DNA of 64,000 bases. It comes from Moniliella sp. 'wahieum' (taxonomy: Eukaryota > Basidiomycota > Moniliellomycetes > Moniliellales > Moniliellaceae). The position numbers and the translations under genes were made by a program. Shown piece after piece: positions 21,394 to 32,839 of the stretch; position 1 is the first letter of the stretch, and each line of letters begins with the position of its first letter. The stretch covers positions 1 to 64,000 of the forward strand of contig RSEE01000065.1 in NCBI GenBank assembly GCA_003971905.1. The letters are read 5' to 3'. The notes below the pieces were generated by a model. It saw only the letters and a program-made list of their open reading frames with translations. It did no database searches and was not told the origin of the DNA.

Positions 21394-21586
21394 TCGGGTG
21401 TTGAGCTGGCCTGGCCATTGCCTCCAGTGCCTTTCCAATGATCTCCCAGTCCCTCCCGACGTCTCCCCAGCATCTTCAAAGCCCACAGCAGGCATCCATC
21501 CCGCACAACCATCATTACCCCAAAGCGCATCACAATGGAAGAGTGTATCTCAGTTAAAGCTGTGCAAAACGCGCCTGGCCACTTCT

Positions 21587-22273
21587 CTACTGCCTCCCGG
21601 ACCGAACTGGATGGGTAGAGTAGACGGTACGTGGCCCAACCGGTGGCTGCGTCGCAGACGCAGCAGTCGAGTAGAAGCGGCGTCGATGCGGTTCAGCTTC
21701 TTGGCCGTACGGGCGTTGGCGTGAGTACGCTGGCTTAACGGGAACCGAGCGCATGCCGCCGACCACGGACGGTGCCAATGTGTTTGGGTGCAGAATGTTG
21801 GCCCGGTACTCGCGCTTGAGCTCGGCTTCGATCTTCAATTGCCGCCCAGGGTCCAACAGAGATGAGGGACGTTGTGCGGGAAAGCTGCATCTGCTCTTCA
21901 TCAGTCAGGCCCTTACGCCCGGTCGATTCGGCAGCAAAGGAGCCGCAGCCACCGCAGCAGGAAGGGACGCCTGCCCATAGATGGGGGTGGAGGAGAGGAG
22001 GTAGGCCATGTGGTGGAATGGCGGGTACTGATTGCGGCGATGAAAGGTAGGCGCTCAACTCTGTCACCTGAGCCTCAGTTAGCTCGGCGACCTTGGTCTC
22101 CATGTGGATGCCCAGACGGGCGCAGAGGTGGTAGGATGTGCTGTATCCAATGCCAAAAAAGTTGCGCAACGCAAGCTACGCACAAGAGTCAGACGAGAGC
22201 AAGACCGAGGGAGCGGAGTCACACATACACGCACGAGTTTGTGGTCGGGCAGATGGGTACCGAGCACGAACAT
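21587..22273 (-). CDS. SWS2: Mitochondrial small-subunit ribosomal protein uS13m
   Basis: Binds the head of the mitochondrial 30S-like subunit. Exon 1 (22273-22229) encodes MFVLGTHLPDHKLVR. After a 53-nt intron (22176-22228) comes LALRNFFGIGYSTSYHLCAR then LGIHMETKVAELTEAQVTEL, the bacterial-type S13 helix-two-turns-helix (yGIG...LGI...v.eLt). The C-terminal RNA-binding part is also present: GTVRGRRHALG followed, after a frame break near 21735, by QRTHANARTAKKLNR. Between them, 21860-22030 reads as a long insertion or a second intron (AG at 21971-21970) with GRKGLTDEEQMQLSRTTSL and LKIEAELKREYRANILH in different frames. The stop is uncertain because two frames remain open after 21720. Confidence 0.8.
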
Positions 22274-24346
22274 GCTGCTTCGCTGCTGACAGCGCCGACG
22301 TCCACCAGAGTCGTGCAAGCGAGGTTGGACAGTCACCTATGTGGAGAAGAAGGTCGGGCGTGCTTATGTCATGACAGCCCCGCCTGCTGCGTCCGGAGAT
22401 CTGATATCTGGAGCAAGCGGAGTGCGGCGCATTGGATTTCAAAGTAGCAGATATATGAAGCTTCACTTGAAGGTGCATAAACGTCAGTCGTTCGATTGGC
22501 AGCTGCTACCACTACATCTCCTTTTGGAGATATTAGGCGTATATGTGGTCTCCCCATCAGCACTTTTGGCCACTTATAAGAGCGAGCCAAATACAATTAC
22601 CAGTACCGAAGGATGGGCCGTTCGTAGCAGGCTTTATAACCCTCCTGAGAGATGGTCGTACTCTTCTCCAACGGAGGAGCCGGCAAGTGGCAACCGTGGG
22701 GGGAGTAGGATAGACCGCAAAGCGTCGAAGGAGATGTGTGCCGGTTAGGCACATGCGTGATGACGCTTGTTGGCACATGTGGCACGTACCCCGCACATAC
22801 CTGGTACCTACACATACCTGGTACCTAGTATCATATTCAACGTCGCCACATGCCACACCATGTCACACGTGCTTCTGTATCCACTTCAAGTGGCGGACGC
22901 TTGAGAGCTTGAAGCTTGAAGCTTGAAGCTTTTTGAAGCTTAATCGACAATAATCCTAGCCCTGCCCAGCCGACGAGGATGCCGGGGGGAGCCCAGGCCC
23001 GCTCAGGCTTAGCGCCGAGCAGGAATTACGTGTAACGCGTACGACAGGAAATACAAATTGGTAGCAGCGAACTGGTTTCCAAAGGGAAAGGTGGATGGTC
23101 GATGGGGGGGATACTGGATCTGAATTCTAGGTATAGATCTGAGATTCTGAGATCTGAGATTCGAGATTGCATGATGCATGATGACTCACCGGTCCCCGGT
23201 CCCCCCGAGTCCGAGGAATCTACGTTGAACATTGAACGTTGAACGTTGAACGACGTAACGCTGAAGTTGAAGACGTTCAAGCACGTTCACTTGAACTACG
23301 GCCTGAACTGAACGGGACGTGCGCGTGAACGTTGAACTTGAACCAAGGTTACCGGCCGGTTACTGGTTAACGTTTGACGCTTAAGCTTTAAGGCTTAAAG
23401 ACATGTTGGAGTTCAGCCGAACTGCCGCACTGCTATCGCTGTGCAATGCATGTCAGCAAGTCCTACGAGACGTGCGGCGGAGGTGCAAAAGTTGATGGAG
23501 TCGATTGATAATTCTCAGAGGCGTCCCATCCGCGGTCTGATGCTCGTCTGGATCAGTACGTCATCCCGACCAGCCAACCAGCGCCTCCGCACTTGGGCCG
23601 CCGAGGATGCTCCCCTCGCCCGCCCGATGACGAGGTGGGGGGTGACAGAGCAGCGCACGGGCGCCATGCTGCGGGCGGAGAGGCGGTGCGGGGGCAGTGT
23701 GGTGTGTGCGCCAAGTCATCCGACTTGGGGTCTCAGTCACATGTCACACGTCAGCACTCGGTGGTCATCCCACTTGGTGTGTGAGTGGAGCGCACCGCAG
23801 CCGGCAGCTGGGGCCACTTGAGGGGGCTAGTACCATAGTCATCCCAATGTCCCCCACTTGTGCTGGTGCCGTTGGCCACCGAGTGAGCGCGGTTGGCCGA
23901 CGCTTTGAGAGCAGGCTCCAGCTCACGCTCACGGCTCACGACTCACGCGGCTCACGGCCCCCGCCTGGAAGCTGCGTGCAGCTGCCCTCAAGCTCAGGCC
24001 CATGCTCCTGTATACCCAAACTAGCTTCTGGCCACAGGGCCACGACAGACCAGGACAGACCCCCACGGCGCACCCACGCACTCCCCCCCCCTTTCCCCCG
24101 CTTGAGCGGCCCAGCGGCCCCGTTGCAATGACCTGTTCCCAGCCCCAGACAGGAGGCCACGAGGTGGCCCGTGGGGCGGGTGTGTTCGGGTGTGTCTGGG
24201 TGTGTCTGGGGCCGCTCCAGCCAGACGCATCACACACGGTCTCGCATCCTCATGCATCGTGCCGTTCATCATTCCTTCCCCTCGCAGCACTGACCGCGCT
24301 CTGTATCGTTCGATGTTTGAGCCAGTAGTAGCCAGCTGCCAGCCAG
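22274..24346. other. Intergenic, repeat-rich
   Basis: About 2 kb with no supported gene. It holds TTGAAGC repeats (22907-22943), TGAGATCTGAGATT-type words (23130-23170), ATGATGCATGATG (23171-23183) and TTGAACG repeats (23225-23252), plus G-rich stretches. This is the densest cluster of self-complementary microsatellites in the window. Confidence 0.6.
23225..23252. repeat. TTGAACG/TTGAACA heptamer array
   Basis: Four consecutive 7-nt units TTGAACA, TTGAACG, TTGAACG, TTGAACG, generating AACGTT palindromes at the joins; further degenerate GTTCAAG/GTTGAAC words continue to about 23345. Confidence 0.8.
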
Positions 24347-24354
24347 TATATAAA
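24347..24354 (+). promoter_or_regulatory. TATA box of the aldo-keto reductase gene
   Basis: TATATAAA about 150 bp upstream of the ATG at 24499, in the correct orientation and followed by a pyrimidine-rich leader. It is a consensus core-promoter element by sequence only. Confidence 0.55.
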
Positions 24355-24498
24355 GCCCCGCCCCCCCCCCCGAATCTCGCTCACGCTATACCCTCAGCAC
24401 ATCCCGCACCCTTACCGATTGTCGGTTATCGATTATCGCTCCTCCGCTCTTGGATACCCACCCCCTCCAGTACCCACCTCATCCGCTTTTCCTCCACC

Positions 24499-25584
24499 AT
24501 GTCCATCCCCTTCCGCTCCCTCGGCGGCACCGCCTCCGGTGTTTCGGTTGGCGCCAGTGCGTGTTGAGCTTCCGTCGCTCGGAGAAGATGAGGACGCTGA
24601 CCTGAATTACCCTTGTTGCAGTTGGCTATGGCGCCCTCGAGCTCACCTGGACCACCAGCCCGCCTCCCGATTCGCAGGCGTTTGAAGCGCTGAATGCTGC
24701 ACTCGATGCAGGCACGACCTTCTGGGTGTTTGGCACGTACTACTCGATGGACCAGACCATGGACAACCTTTTGCTCCTGGCGCGCTACTTTGATGCCTTC
24801 CCGCAGAACGCGGCGCGTGTCTTTTTGGCGGTCAAAGGCGGCTTTGCTCCGTTTACAACTTGACCCGCTCCGACTCGAGCGTCGAGACGCTGCGGCAAGA
24901 GCTTTCGGCTGCCTTCCGTTCGCTCAACCGGCACAAGCGCATTGACCTCTTCCTCTTGGCCCGCAAGGACACCCACTTGAAGAACAAACAGATTGGCGCC
25001 AACCTGAAGCAGCTGGTGACCGAAGGGTTGACCCGGCACGTGGGTCTGTGTGAAGTGTCGGCAACGACGATCCGTGAGGTGCATGCGGTCATCCCCCTGG
25101 CCGCCGTCGAAGCCGAATACAACCCTGCCACGCTCGACATTGAGAAGGAGGGCATCTTGGCCACGCTCAAGGAGTTGGGGATTGCCCTGATCGCGTCCCG
25201 CCCCTTGGCTCGCGGTATTTTACGGGCGCGTTGAAGAGCAAGCAGGATCTGCCTGCCGGTGATCCTCGGCAGTCCATGCCGCGCTTTTCTTCCGAGGCGT
25301 TTGATCACAACTTGGCCCTGGCCAAGCCCGTGGTCGACATTGCGGCACGGGAGGGCATCCCTGTGGTGCAGCTCGTCCTGGCGTGGGAACTGGCGCAGTA
25401 CGACAAGCTGATTCCCATCCCGGGCTCCACCCATTCCGCTTTGATCACCCAGAACGCCGACGCGGCCAACCTGGTGCTGTCGCCCGAGCTCAACCAGGAG
25501 TTGCGCAATGTGTTTGAGACGCTTGCCAAGGAGGTCAAGGGCGAACGCTTCTCCGAGACGGGTGTTAAGATCGTGTACAGTTGA
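24499..25584 (+). CDS. Aldo-keto reductase, pyridoxal reductase-like
   Basis: NADPH-dependent (beta/alpha)8 reductase. The closest recognisable type is fungal pyridoxal reductase (Plr1-like), which converts pyridoxal to pyridoxine. Exon 1 is 24499-24556 (MSIPFRSLGGTASGVSVGA) and exon 2 starts at 24622 after a 65-nt intron; the join gives IGYGALELTWTT. FEALNAALDAGTTFWVFGTY carries the catalytic Tyr region, followed by KRIDLFLLARKD, VGLCEVSATTIREVHAVIPL, VEAEYNP, LGIALIASRPLARGIL (cofactor loop) and WELAQYDKLIPIPGSTHSAL near the C-terminus. Frame switches occur near 24857 and 25225 (one base each). About 340 residues, normal for the family. The substrate is inferred. Confidence 0.85.
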
Positions 25585-26023
25585 TTTGCTCTTCAATCTT
25601 CTGCTTATCATCGAGTGTATCCAGCACGCTTTGCTCTCTAATCATGTCGATATTGTTTCCCTTTCCTAGTTTATTTGCTCGTAAAGGTACAGATGTGTGT
25701 CATAGGGGCTGTGCCTCTAGTAAAGATAGGGATATGTTCGGCTAAGATCGAGCATCTTCTCTGTATCCTCGCTGTGGCGGTTGAACGTCGAGCTGCTAAC
25801 GGGGAGGGATGAAATATGCGGACCAGAAGAGGTCGCGGCAGCTTCAGCCAGCGCATTGACAGGAACGATAAGCTAAGAGACAGGTGTCTCTGGAGCTGTA
25901 TGAGATCCACTACCTTGTCTAGGAGCGGGACACGCGAGACGAAAGATATCGACATTTTGAGGAATTAGAGAAACAGTAGGATGGGCCAGAGGTCAAGGGG
26001 AGGGCGATGGCCATGGCCATGGC
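25585..26023. other. Intergenic between convergent genes
   Basis: About 440 bp, AT-richer 3' flank shared by the convergent aldo-keto reductase and FAD oxidoreductase genes. No gene is seen. Confidence 0.5.
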
Positions 26024-27214
26024 TCATGCACGCAGTCCTCCCACCTCAGCGCTGTGGGCCTTGCCCTCGTAGATCATCTCGGCCATGACCTTACCTGTGC
26101 CAGGCCCGAGGGTAATGCCCCAGCAGGTATGGCCTGCCGCAATGTAGAGTCCTGTTTCGGGCAGGCCGTCAATCAAGGGGCCACGGAACGCTCCGGCCGG
26201 AGGTAGCACGCGTGCTGTGCCTCGAGCAAGGCACCATCGCCCAAGCAGGTAGGTGCAATGATGCGAATCTGCTCCATGAGTTTTTTGGTCTGGCGCGGCT
26301 CGTAGCCAATGTCATCTGCCAGCCGGGCAGCGGCTCATTGTCCGAGCCACCACAGATGTACACCGTTCCGTCCCCGCGGGCATAAATCTCCGGTCCACGA
26401 GCAACAATGCCCGTGTCCCCAAAGCGCATGTCGGTGAAGAGGCAGTGAGCGGTTGTCGGCCTGGTACCGCGAAGAATGATCGAGTGCGCACGAGAGCCAC
26501 CGACAGTACGGCCTTTGCGAGCGACCTTGCTGTGGTACAGCAGGCTGGTAGGTTGGATCAAATTCTTGAACAGCTCTCCGGTCCAAGGCCCTGCGGCCAC
26601 CACCACCCGGTCACAATCCAGCGTTTCCGCCCGGGCGCCATCCACACTCTCAATCACCAGACCCTTGATCGTGTCTTCTTCCGAAAGGAGAATCTGAGTA
26701 GCCTTGGTGCCCACCCCACTCGACGCCTTGCTGTTTGCACGCCTCCTCGACCAAGTACTCAACAAGGAACTTGGGTGTGACCTGGGCCGTCGAACCCTTG
26801 CCGCCCATCTGTTTGGTAGAGGTGACAATCTTGGGGTCGATCCAGTGCAGCTCCTTGGGACACTTGGAGCGATGCTTGGAAGTGTCAATGTTGACCTGCA
26901 GCGTTTCGACCTCGCGGTACCCCCAGCGCTCAACGCCATTCCCTCCTCCGCCAGGTCCTTGTGCAGCTGATAACTGAGACGGGCCAAAGAAGAGGTGGAG
27001 AAGCCGTGCCAATCGCGGGCCAAGAAGCCGCCAGAACGGCCACTGGCCGACGCCGCCAGCTCATAGCTCGCCTCGAGAAGCGTCACCTTGCTGCCGGGCG
27101 GGCGGTAGGGATGCTTGGCCATGTAATACAGGATGGATGCGCCTATGATGCCGCCGCCAATGATACCACGTGCTGGGGTGGGGTGTGGGTGTGGGTGTGC
27201 TGGAAGGAGGACAT
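26024..27214 (-). CDS. FAD-dependent oxidoreductase (DAO family, Tda3-like)
   Basis: Start MSSFQHTHTHTPPQHVV, then after a one-base break near 27165 the FAD fold GIIGGGIIGASILYYMAKHP and the acidic strand end KVTLLEAS. The motif ASGRSGGFLARDW is typical of the fungal Tda3-like DAO oxidoreductases. Later: STAQVTPKFLVEYLVEEACK, LDCDRVVVAAGPWTGEL, DMRFGDTGIVARGPEIYARG and the C-terminal FAD contact GLYIAAGHTCWGITLGPGTG. Further breaks occur near 26945, 26690, 26330 and 26190. About 395 residues, no intron needed. The substrate is unknown; members may act on amino or N-substituted compounds. It converges with the aldo-keto reductase gene. Confidence 0.82.
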
Positions 27215-27981
27215 GGTGGTGGTGATGGCGGATTCAGAGCGCCAGACGGGGCCGCCTGAGGCCAAGACGGGACCTGGTGCGTGACGCGTGGCGTGTGATG
27301 CACGTGATGTGTGATGCCCATGCGTCGGCGTTTAAAATTTAAGCCATCAGCTTGAAGACTGGGTTAGTAGGCGGTGGCCTTGCAGAACGGTGCAAGGCAA
27401 CTTGCTTAGAAGGCACCTCTCCACACCGTGCCTTGCTCGATGTACTTTGTCAAGGGCCTGCAGTGTCCACAGACCCATTCATCTGGCTCTGTCCCAACCC
27501 TGCCGTGCCCCCAGAACTCACGGGCCATCAGTACTTAGTACGGTTGCCCGCCACACCTGTTGAGGGCGCTGAGAGCCCGCTGAGTCCCGAGGTAAAGGTG
27601 GAGGGATTGGCAAGGCTGGAACTCTGGGCAGACCCAGTCGCGCGATTGAGCGGACATTCTCGCGTGTGGCAACGTCCTGTAGGTAGTTCCCTTTGTTGGG
27701 CCACAGATGCGATCGGAGAGCGAATTCGCCGGCCTCAGGCTTCACCCTTGGGATGTTCAGATGATGATGCTGCAACCCTGCCCCCCCTGCAGACTTCATC
27801 TTACGTGCATCTAAGGGGCACCCACGGAGGCGAACGAGAGCAGGGCCACGGCGGCCTGCCTGCACAGGCATAACCGCAACAGGGTATAGTGCGACATCAA
27901 CTGGATTCAATGGGTGAAGGTTACAAGTACAGGGAGGGGGACGAAGAAGGCGTGAGGGGGCAAGTCAAACATCCAAGCGCC
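27215..27981. other. Intergenic
   Basis: About 770 bp between the FAD oxidoreductase start and the H2B stop codon. Open frames on both strands lack recognisable features. Nothing is supported. Confidence 0.5.
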
Positions 27982-28466
<485 letters not shown>

Positions 28467-28835
28467 GGTGGACGAACGCGAACGGTAGGGGAGGTAGGTA
28501 GGAGGTGGTCAAAGCGTGGGTGGTCTGTTGGCGTTAGCAACGTGGCCACGAAGTCTATTTTATAGCCTTGGCTGCCCCCAACAGTCGGGATGCCACTGTG
28601 GTTTTGGTGCGCATCAATATCCTCGTGCCAACCCTATTCGAACCACAACAGTAACAACACACCATCGCTTCCGCTTTTCAGTGCGCACCAAAACCTAGTA
28701 CCCCTGGGAATCCATTGTTGGTGTGGAGCAGTGGATATAAATGCGCCCCACCTGGTCGTCGGCTTAAGCGCACCGACTTCCTTTCTCCTCACCACACTTC
28801 CTTCTCGCTTTCTCACTCTCGAGCACCCCATCATT
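28467..28835. promoter_or_regulatory. Bidirectional H2A-H2B promoter
   Basis: 369 bp between the two ATGs. TATA elements face both ways: TATAAAA on the - strand at 28558-28564 for H2B and TATAAAT on the + strand at 28736-28742 for H2A, each about 95 bp from its ATG. Between them lies a perfect 14-bp inverted repeat, GGTTTTGGTGCGCA at 28600-28613 and its complement at 28682-28695, set symmetrically about 40 bp inside each TATA box. This is a candidate activator or silencer site for coordinated S-phase expression. Confidence 0.75.
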
Positions 28836-29329
28836 ATGTCTGGTGGAAATCTGGTGGCAAGTCTGGTGGCAAGGCCGGTGGTGCGGCGGCGCCAAAGCGA
28901 CCTCTCGGTCAGCCAAGGCCGGTTTGCAGTTCCCTGTGGGCCGGATTCACCCTGCTGCGCAAGGGCAACTACGGCCAGCGGATTGGTGCGGGTGCGCCGG
29001 TGTACCTGGCTGCCGTGCTAGAGTACTTGACTGCTGAAATCCTCGAATTGGCTGGCAACGCTGCGCGGGACAACAAGAAGAGCCGTGTGCGTACAGCTGT
29101 TCCTACCCCGTGTTTCTCTTGCGCTCCGCGGTGTCCTCCTAACCTGAGAGTGTTGTTTGGTTGCAGATTGTACCCCGCCACCTCCAACTCGCTATCCGGA
29201 ACGACGAGGAGCTCAACAAGCTTCTTGGTGGTGTGACCATCTCCCAGGGTGTGTGCTTCCCCACATCAATCCCGAACTGTTGCCGCCCAAGTCGAGCAAG
29301 AGCAAGAAGAGGCCTCGCAAGAGGTGTAA
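28836..29329 (+). CDS. HTA1: Histone H2A with SQE motif
   Basis: Core histone. N-terminal SGGK-type tail, [50 protein letters not shown], then an intron starting at 29096 (GTGCGT) and ending at 29166, and [20 protein letters not shown]. The tail carries SKSKK followed by ASQEV and TAA at 29327-29329 in the frame that uses GCC TCG CAA GAG GTG. So the DNA-damage phosphorylation motif SQE of canonical fungal H2A is present. Several one- or two-base breaks (near 28849, 28895, 28949, 29247 and 29318) interrupt the frame. The partner H2B is intact, which again points to local assembly error. Confidence 0.9.
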
Positions 29330-31176
29330 CCCTTTCTTGTTTGGCTACCCCCCCGACCCTGGTTTCAAAAAAAGGGATCGCCTGTACCGCTTCAGCCTTC
29401 AGCATTTGTACTCTAGAATTAGCAACCCATGTTACTGCAATCCCATGTGATCTTCGTGGCCAAGCATCAAGATACATAACCTGTACTGTCTGTCAATAAT
29501 CGAGAGAATTGATGGGATCTGGTCTGGCAGTCGCGCGGCCTTCTCCCATTTTGGCTACACGGTGGCAGCTGAGAGCCTGAAGGCAGGTTAGAGAAAGAAG
29601 TAGGTGGAGGTATTCGAGGGTGTTCAGGGGTGTCATGCATGCTATTACGCGCATCTCCCAGATCGCTCACATTGCGTACCTCTGCCGCGTGCACATCCAC
29701 GCCCCACCTCCCCCTGTTCCTCATCCCCACCAACACTCCCTTCTGCCATCAACACCGCACTGCGGCCTCTGGCCCGCAGGAGTGCTGCTATCTGGCACAG
29801 CCAACTGTTCTCTCCAGGAAGTGCACATGCACGAGGCGGCAAGTCAGGTGGCAGAAGCAGTGGCTGTCATAGTGATTAATGATTGCCCTTGTTACTGTGG
29901 CGTATATCTTTCTGGGGGTGGTCTGGAGTCACTGCTACTCCCGGGTTCCGTCGGATGGGATGGTGACCGGGTCCTTATACACTGGCTTCGCCTATTCCTG
30001 ATCGGCCTCTGTCGTTCCTTCATCCCGCATTCAGGTGTCGTTTTTGGCCTCTCTTCATAAGCTTCATAAGTCCTTTTGATGCTGGGCACCGTGGGCGGGT
30101 ACTGGCCTGGAATTCGGAACCCCCGAGCTCGGTACTTCCTGCACGGTCCTACCCCCTCCCTGCAGCGGCTTTCACCATCCCTATTCGGCCTTTTGCTCGT
30201 GTCGGAGGTGCCGCAGTTATTGTGCGTGGGCTAGCAAGGCAAATGACGTTTCCTGATTCTCTCCAAATTGCGACCCACGCGGGCGATTGAGGTGGATGCT
30301 CCCTTGGGAATGTGTCTCTTTCTCCTGCAGGCCGATAGGAGCTGTCAAGACTATTGGGGGCAGCATGGAACAGGCAACAACTTTGGACCTGCAGCAAGCG
30401 CCAGCCAAGCGCACGCAGCGTGGATGGGCCGCTGGGTGGAGCGCGATGGCTGAGGAGTAGGAGGTGGCAGTTACGCCCCTTGGCTGTGGATCCCGAGGCG
30501 ATGCGGCCGTGCGCTGTGACATGTGAAGACAGAGCGGGTAGAAGCGAGTTCTCTGCGTGTGTGGGTGGCGGCAAGAAGCATCGGAACCGCGATGGCGGAG
30601 TGATGGCCGTCGCACCGGCAGACGAGAGCCGGGCCGGGCCGAGAGTCGGCGCAAGCCGGGCGGGTGGGGGGGGGGGGGCAGCACTGGGGCAGCGTCCAGC
30701 TGGCACTTGGGTGGCGCTGTGGGCTGGACGAGTGGTGACTCAGTCGCCTGCCGGACGGGGAAGCGGGCTGGGCGCTGGGCTGGCGGGTGGCGGGCACTGG
30801 CGGGCACTTTGGCGCGGGGCCGGACCCGCGCAGCAGTAGGGTTGGGCCTCCCATGGGTGCTGCGGGCGGAAGAAGCGGGGCGGAGCAAGCGGGCCGGGCC
30901 GGACAGACCAGCCGATGCACGGGCCAGGCAGCCGCACGGCGCCTGTGTGTGCACCCCGCATTCGCTGCTTTTCCTCCCAGGTGGCTGGGAGCTAGGCTAC
31001 GCTCGCCCACTGCTGCAGTGCTGCAGCCGGTGTGAAAGTGGCCGTGCCGGGCCAGCAGCCACACCGCGCCGGCGTATAAAACGTCCAAGCACCGCCAGCG
31101 CTCTCCAGCATCGACCAGCTCGTGCTTGGCATCCCCCTCCCCCTCCGCCGCCCACACGCCCACCACACCCACCAGC
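29330..31176. other. Intergenic, GC-rich toward the right
   Basis: About 1.85 kb upstream of malate synthase. 30580-31100 is extremely G-rich on the + strand, with a G12 run near 30667, and gives overlapping long open frames in several phases as an artefact. No gene is supported. Confidence 0.5.
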
Positions 31177-32839
31177 ATGTCTGTCGAAGGAGTCCGTGTC
31201 ATTGGTACGTGTAGCCCAGCCCCCGCCGCGCCGCCCCCTGCCCGCGCCCTTGGTTGCTGACTCCCCCCAGCCCCCGTCGAGGGCGCCCACAAGGAGATCC
31301 TCACCCCCGAGGCGCTCAAGTTTGTCGCTGTTCTCCACCGCAACTTTGACGCGCGCCGCCAGAAGCTGCTCAAGGCGCGCGAGATTCGGCAGGTGCAGCT
31401 GGACGCTGGCGTGCCGCTTGACTTTTTGCCCGAGACCAAGTACATTCGCGAGGACCCCAACTGGCGCGCTGCGCCGCCGGCGCCCGGGCTGCGCGACCGC
31501 CGGGTTGAGATTACTGGGCCCGTGGATCGCAAGATGGTGATCAATGCGCTCAACTCGGGCGCCTACACGTACTGGCCGACTTTGAGGACTCCAACTCGCC
31601 CACCTGGAGCAACAATCTCGATGGCCAAGTCAACATGCGCGACGCTGTCTTCCGCCAGATTGACTTTTCTTTGCCCAATGGCAAGTCATACAAGCTCAAG
31701 CCGGCTGGGCAGACGGCGACGTTGATTGTGCGCCCGCGTGGCTGGCATCTGGACGAGGCGAACGTGCTGGTTGATGGCAAGCCCGTCTCGGGCGGCATCT
31801 TTGACTTTGCTCTGTACTTTTTCCACAATGCCAAGGAACTCGTCCGCACTGGCTATGGGCCGTACTTTTACCTGCCCAAGATGGAGCACCACTTGGAGGC
31901 ACGGCTGTGGAACGATGTGTTCAATGTGGCGCAGGACTACCTTGCCGTACCGCGCGGCACGATCCGCGGCACGGTGCTGATTGAGACGATCACGGCTGCG
32001 TTCCAGATGGACGAGATTATCTATGAGCTGCGCGACCACAGCTCGGGCCTCAACTGTGGCCGGTGGGACTACATCTTTTCGTTTATCAAGCGTCAACGCT
32101 TCCAGAAGGAGCAGCTGCTGCCCGACCGCGTGACGTGACGATGACGGTGCCGTTTATGCAGGCGTATGTCAACCTCTTGATCCAGACGTGCCACAAGCGT
32201 GGCGTGGCTGCGATTGGTGGTATGGCCGCCCAGATCCCCATCAAGGCAACCCGCAGGCCAACGAGGCGGCCATGAACAAGGTTCGCGCCGACAAGCTGCG
32301 CGAGGTCAAGGCAGGTCACGATGGCACCGGGTCGCGCACCCGGCGCTGGTCAAGATCGCGCTCGAAATCTTTAACCAGCACATGCTTGGTCCCAACCAGT
32401 ACTTTATCCGTCGTGAGGAGGTCACGGTCACGGCCAAGGACTTGGTCAACCCGGCGGTGCCGGGCAAGATTACCGAGGGAGGCGCGCGGGCGAACGTGTC
32501 GGCGCTGCTGGGCTACTGTGCCAACTGGGTCAAGGGCAATGGCTGTGTTCCGATCAACTACATGATGGAGGATGCGGCCACGGCCGAGATTTCGCGGGTG
32601 GGATTGTGGTCGTGGGTGTACCACGGCGCGTCTACGGCCGAGGGCAAGAAGGTCACGCCCGAGTACATTGACCAGCTCTTGGCTGAGAGGCGGCCAAGCT
32701 GACCAAGCTCGATGCGAACGCGGTGGGACTGGCGCGCAAGTACCTGTCGGAGCAGGTGCGGGCGCCCAAGCCGTCCGAGTTCCTCACCTCGGACCTGTAC
32801 CCCTACCTCGTCAAGGGTCTCGGCCAGGCTCGCCTGTGA
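31177..32839 (+). CDS. MLS1: Malate synthase, probably peroxisomal
   Basis: Condenses glyoxylate with acetyl-CoA to malate in the glyoxylate cycle. Exon 1 (31177-31204) MSVEGVRVI; a 66-nt intron (31205-31270); then [36 protein letters not shown], the active-site region [20 protein letters not shown] and the family signature [16 protein letters not shown], then [19 protein letters not shown] and [20 protein letters not shown]. The C-terminus is ARL, a good fit to the peroxisomal PTS1 tripeptide. Frame breaks: near 31572 (TACTGG where TACATGG is expected), 32130, 32250, 32328 and 32688. The total would be about 540 residues, the normal A-form length. Conserved sequence is complete, so a functional gene is likely. 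Confidence 0.93.

Noticed and set aside
30471..31553. Long overlapping open frames (up to 360 codons) on both strands
   Set aside because: They arise from a G-rich, stop-poor stretch and run antisense across the start of the well-supported malate synthase gene.
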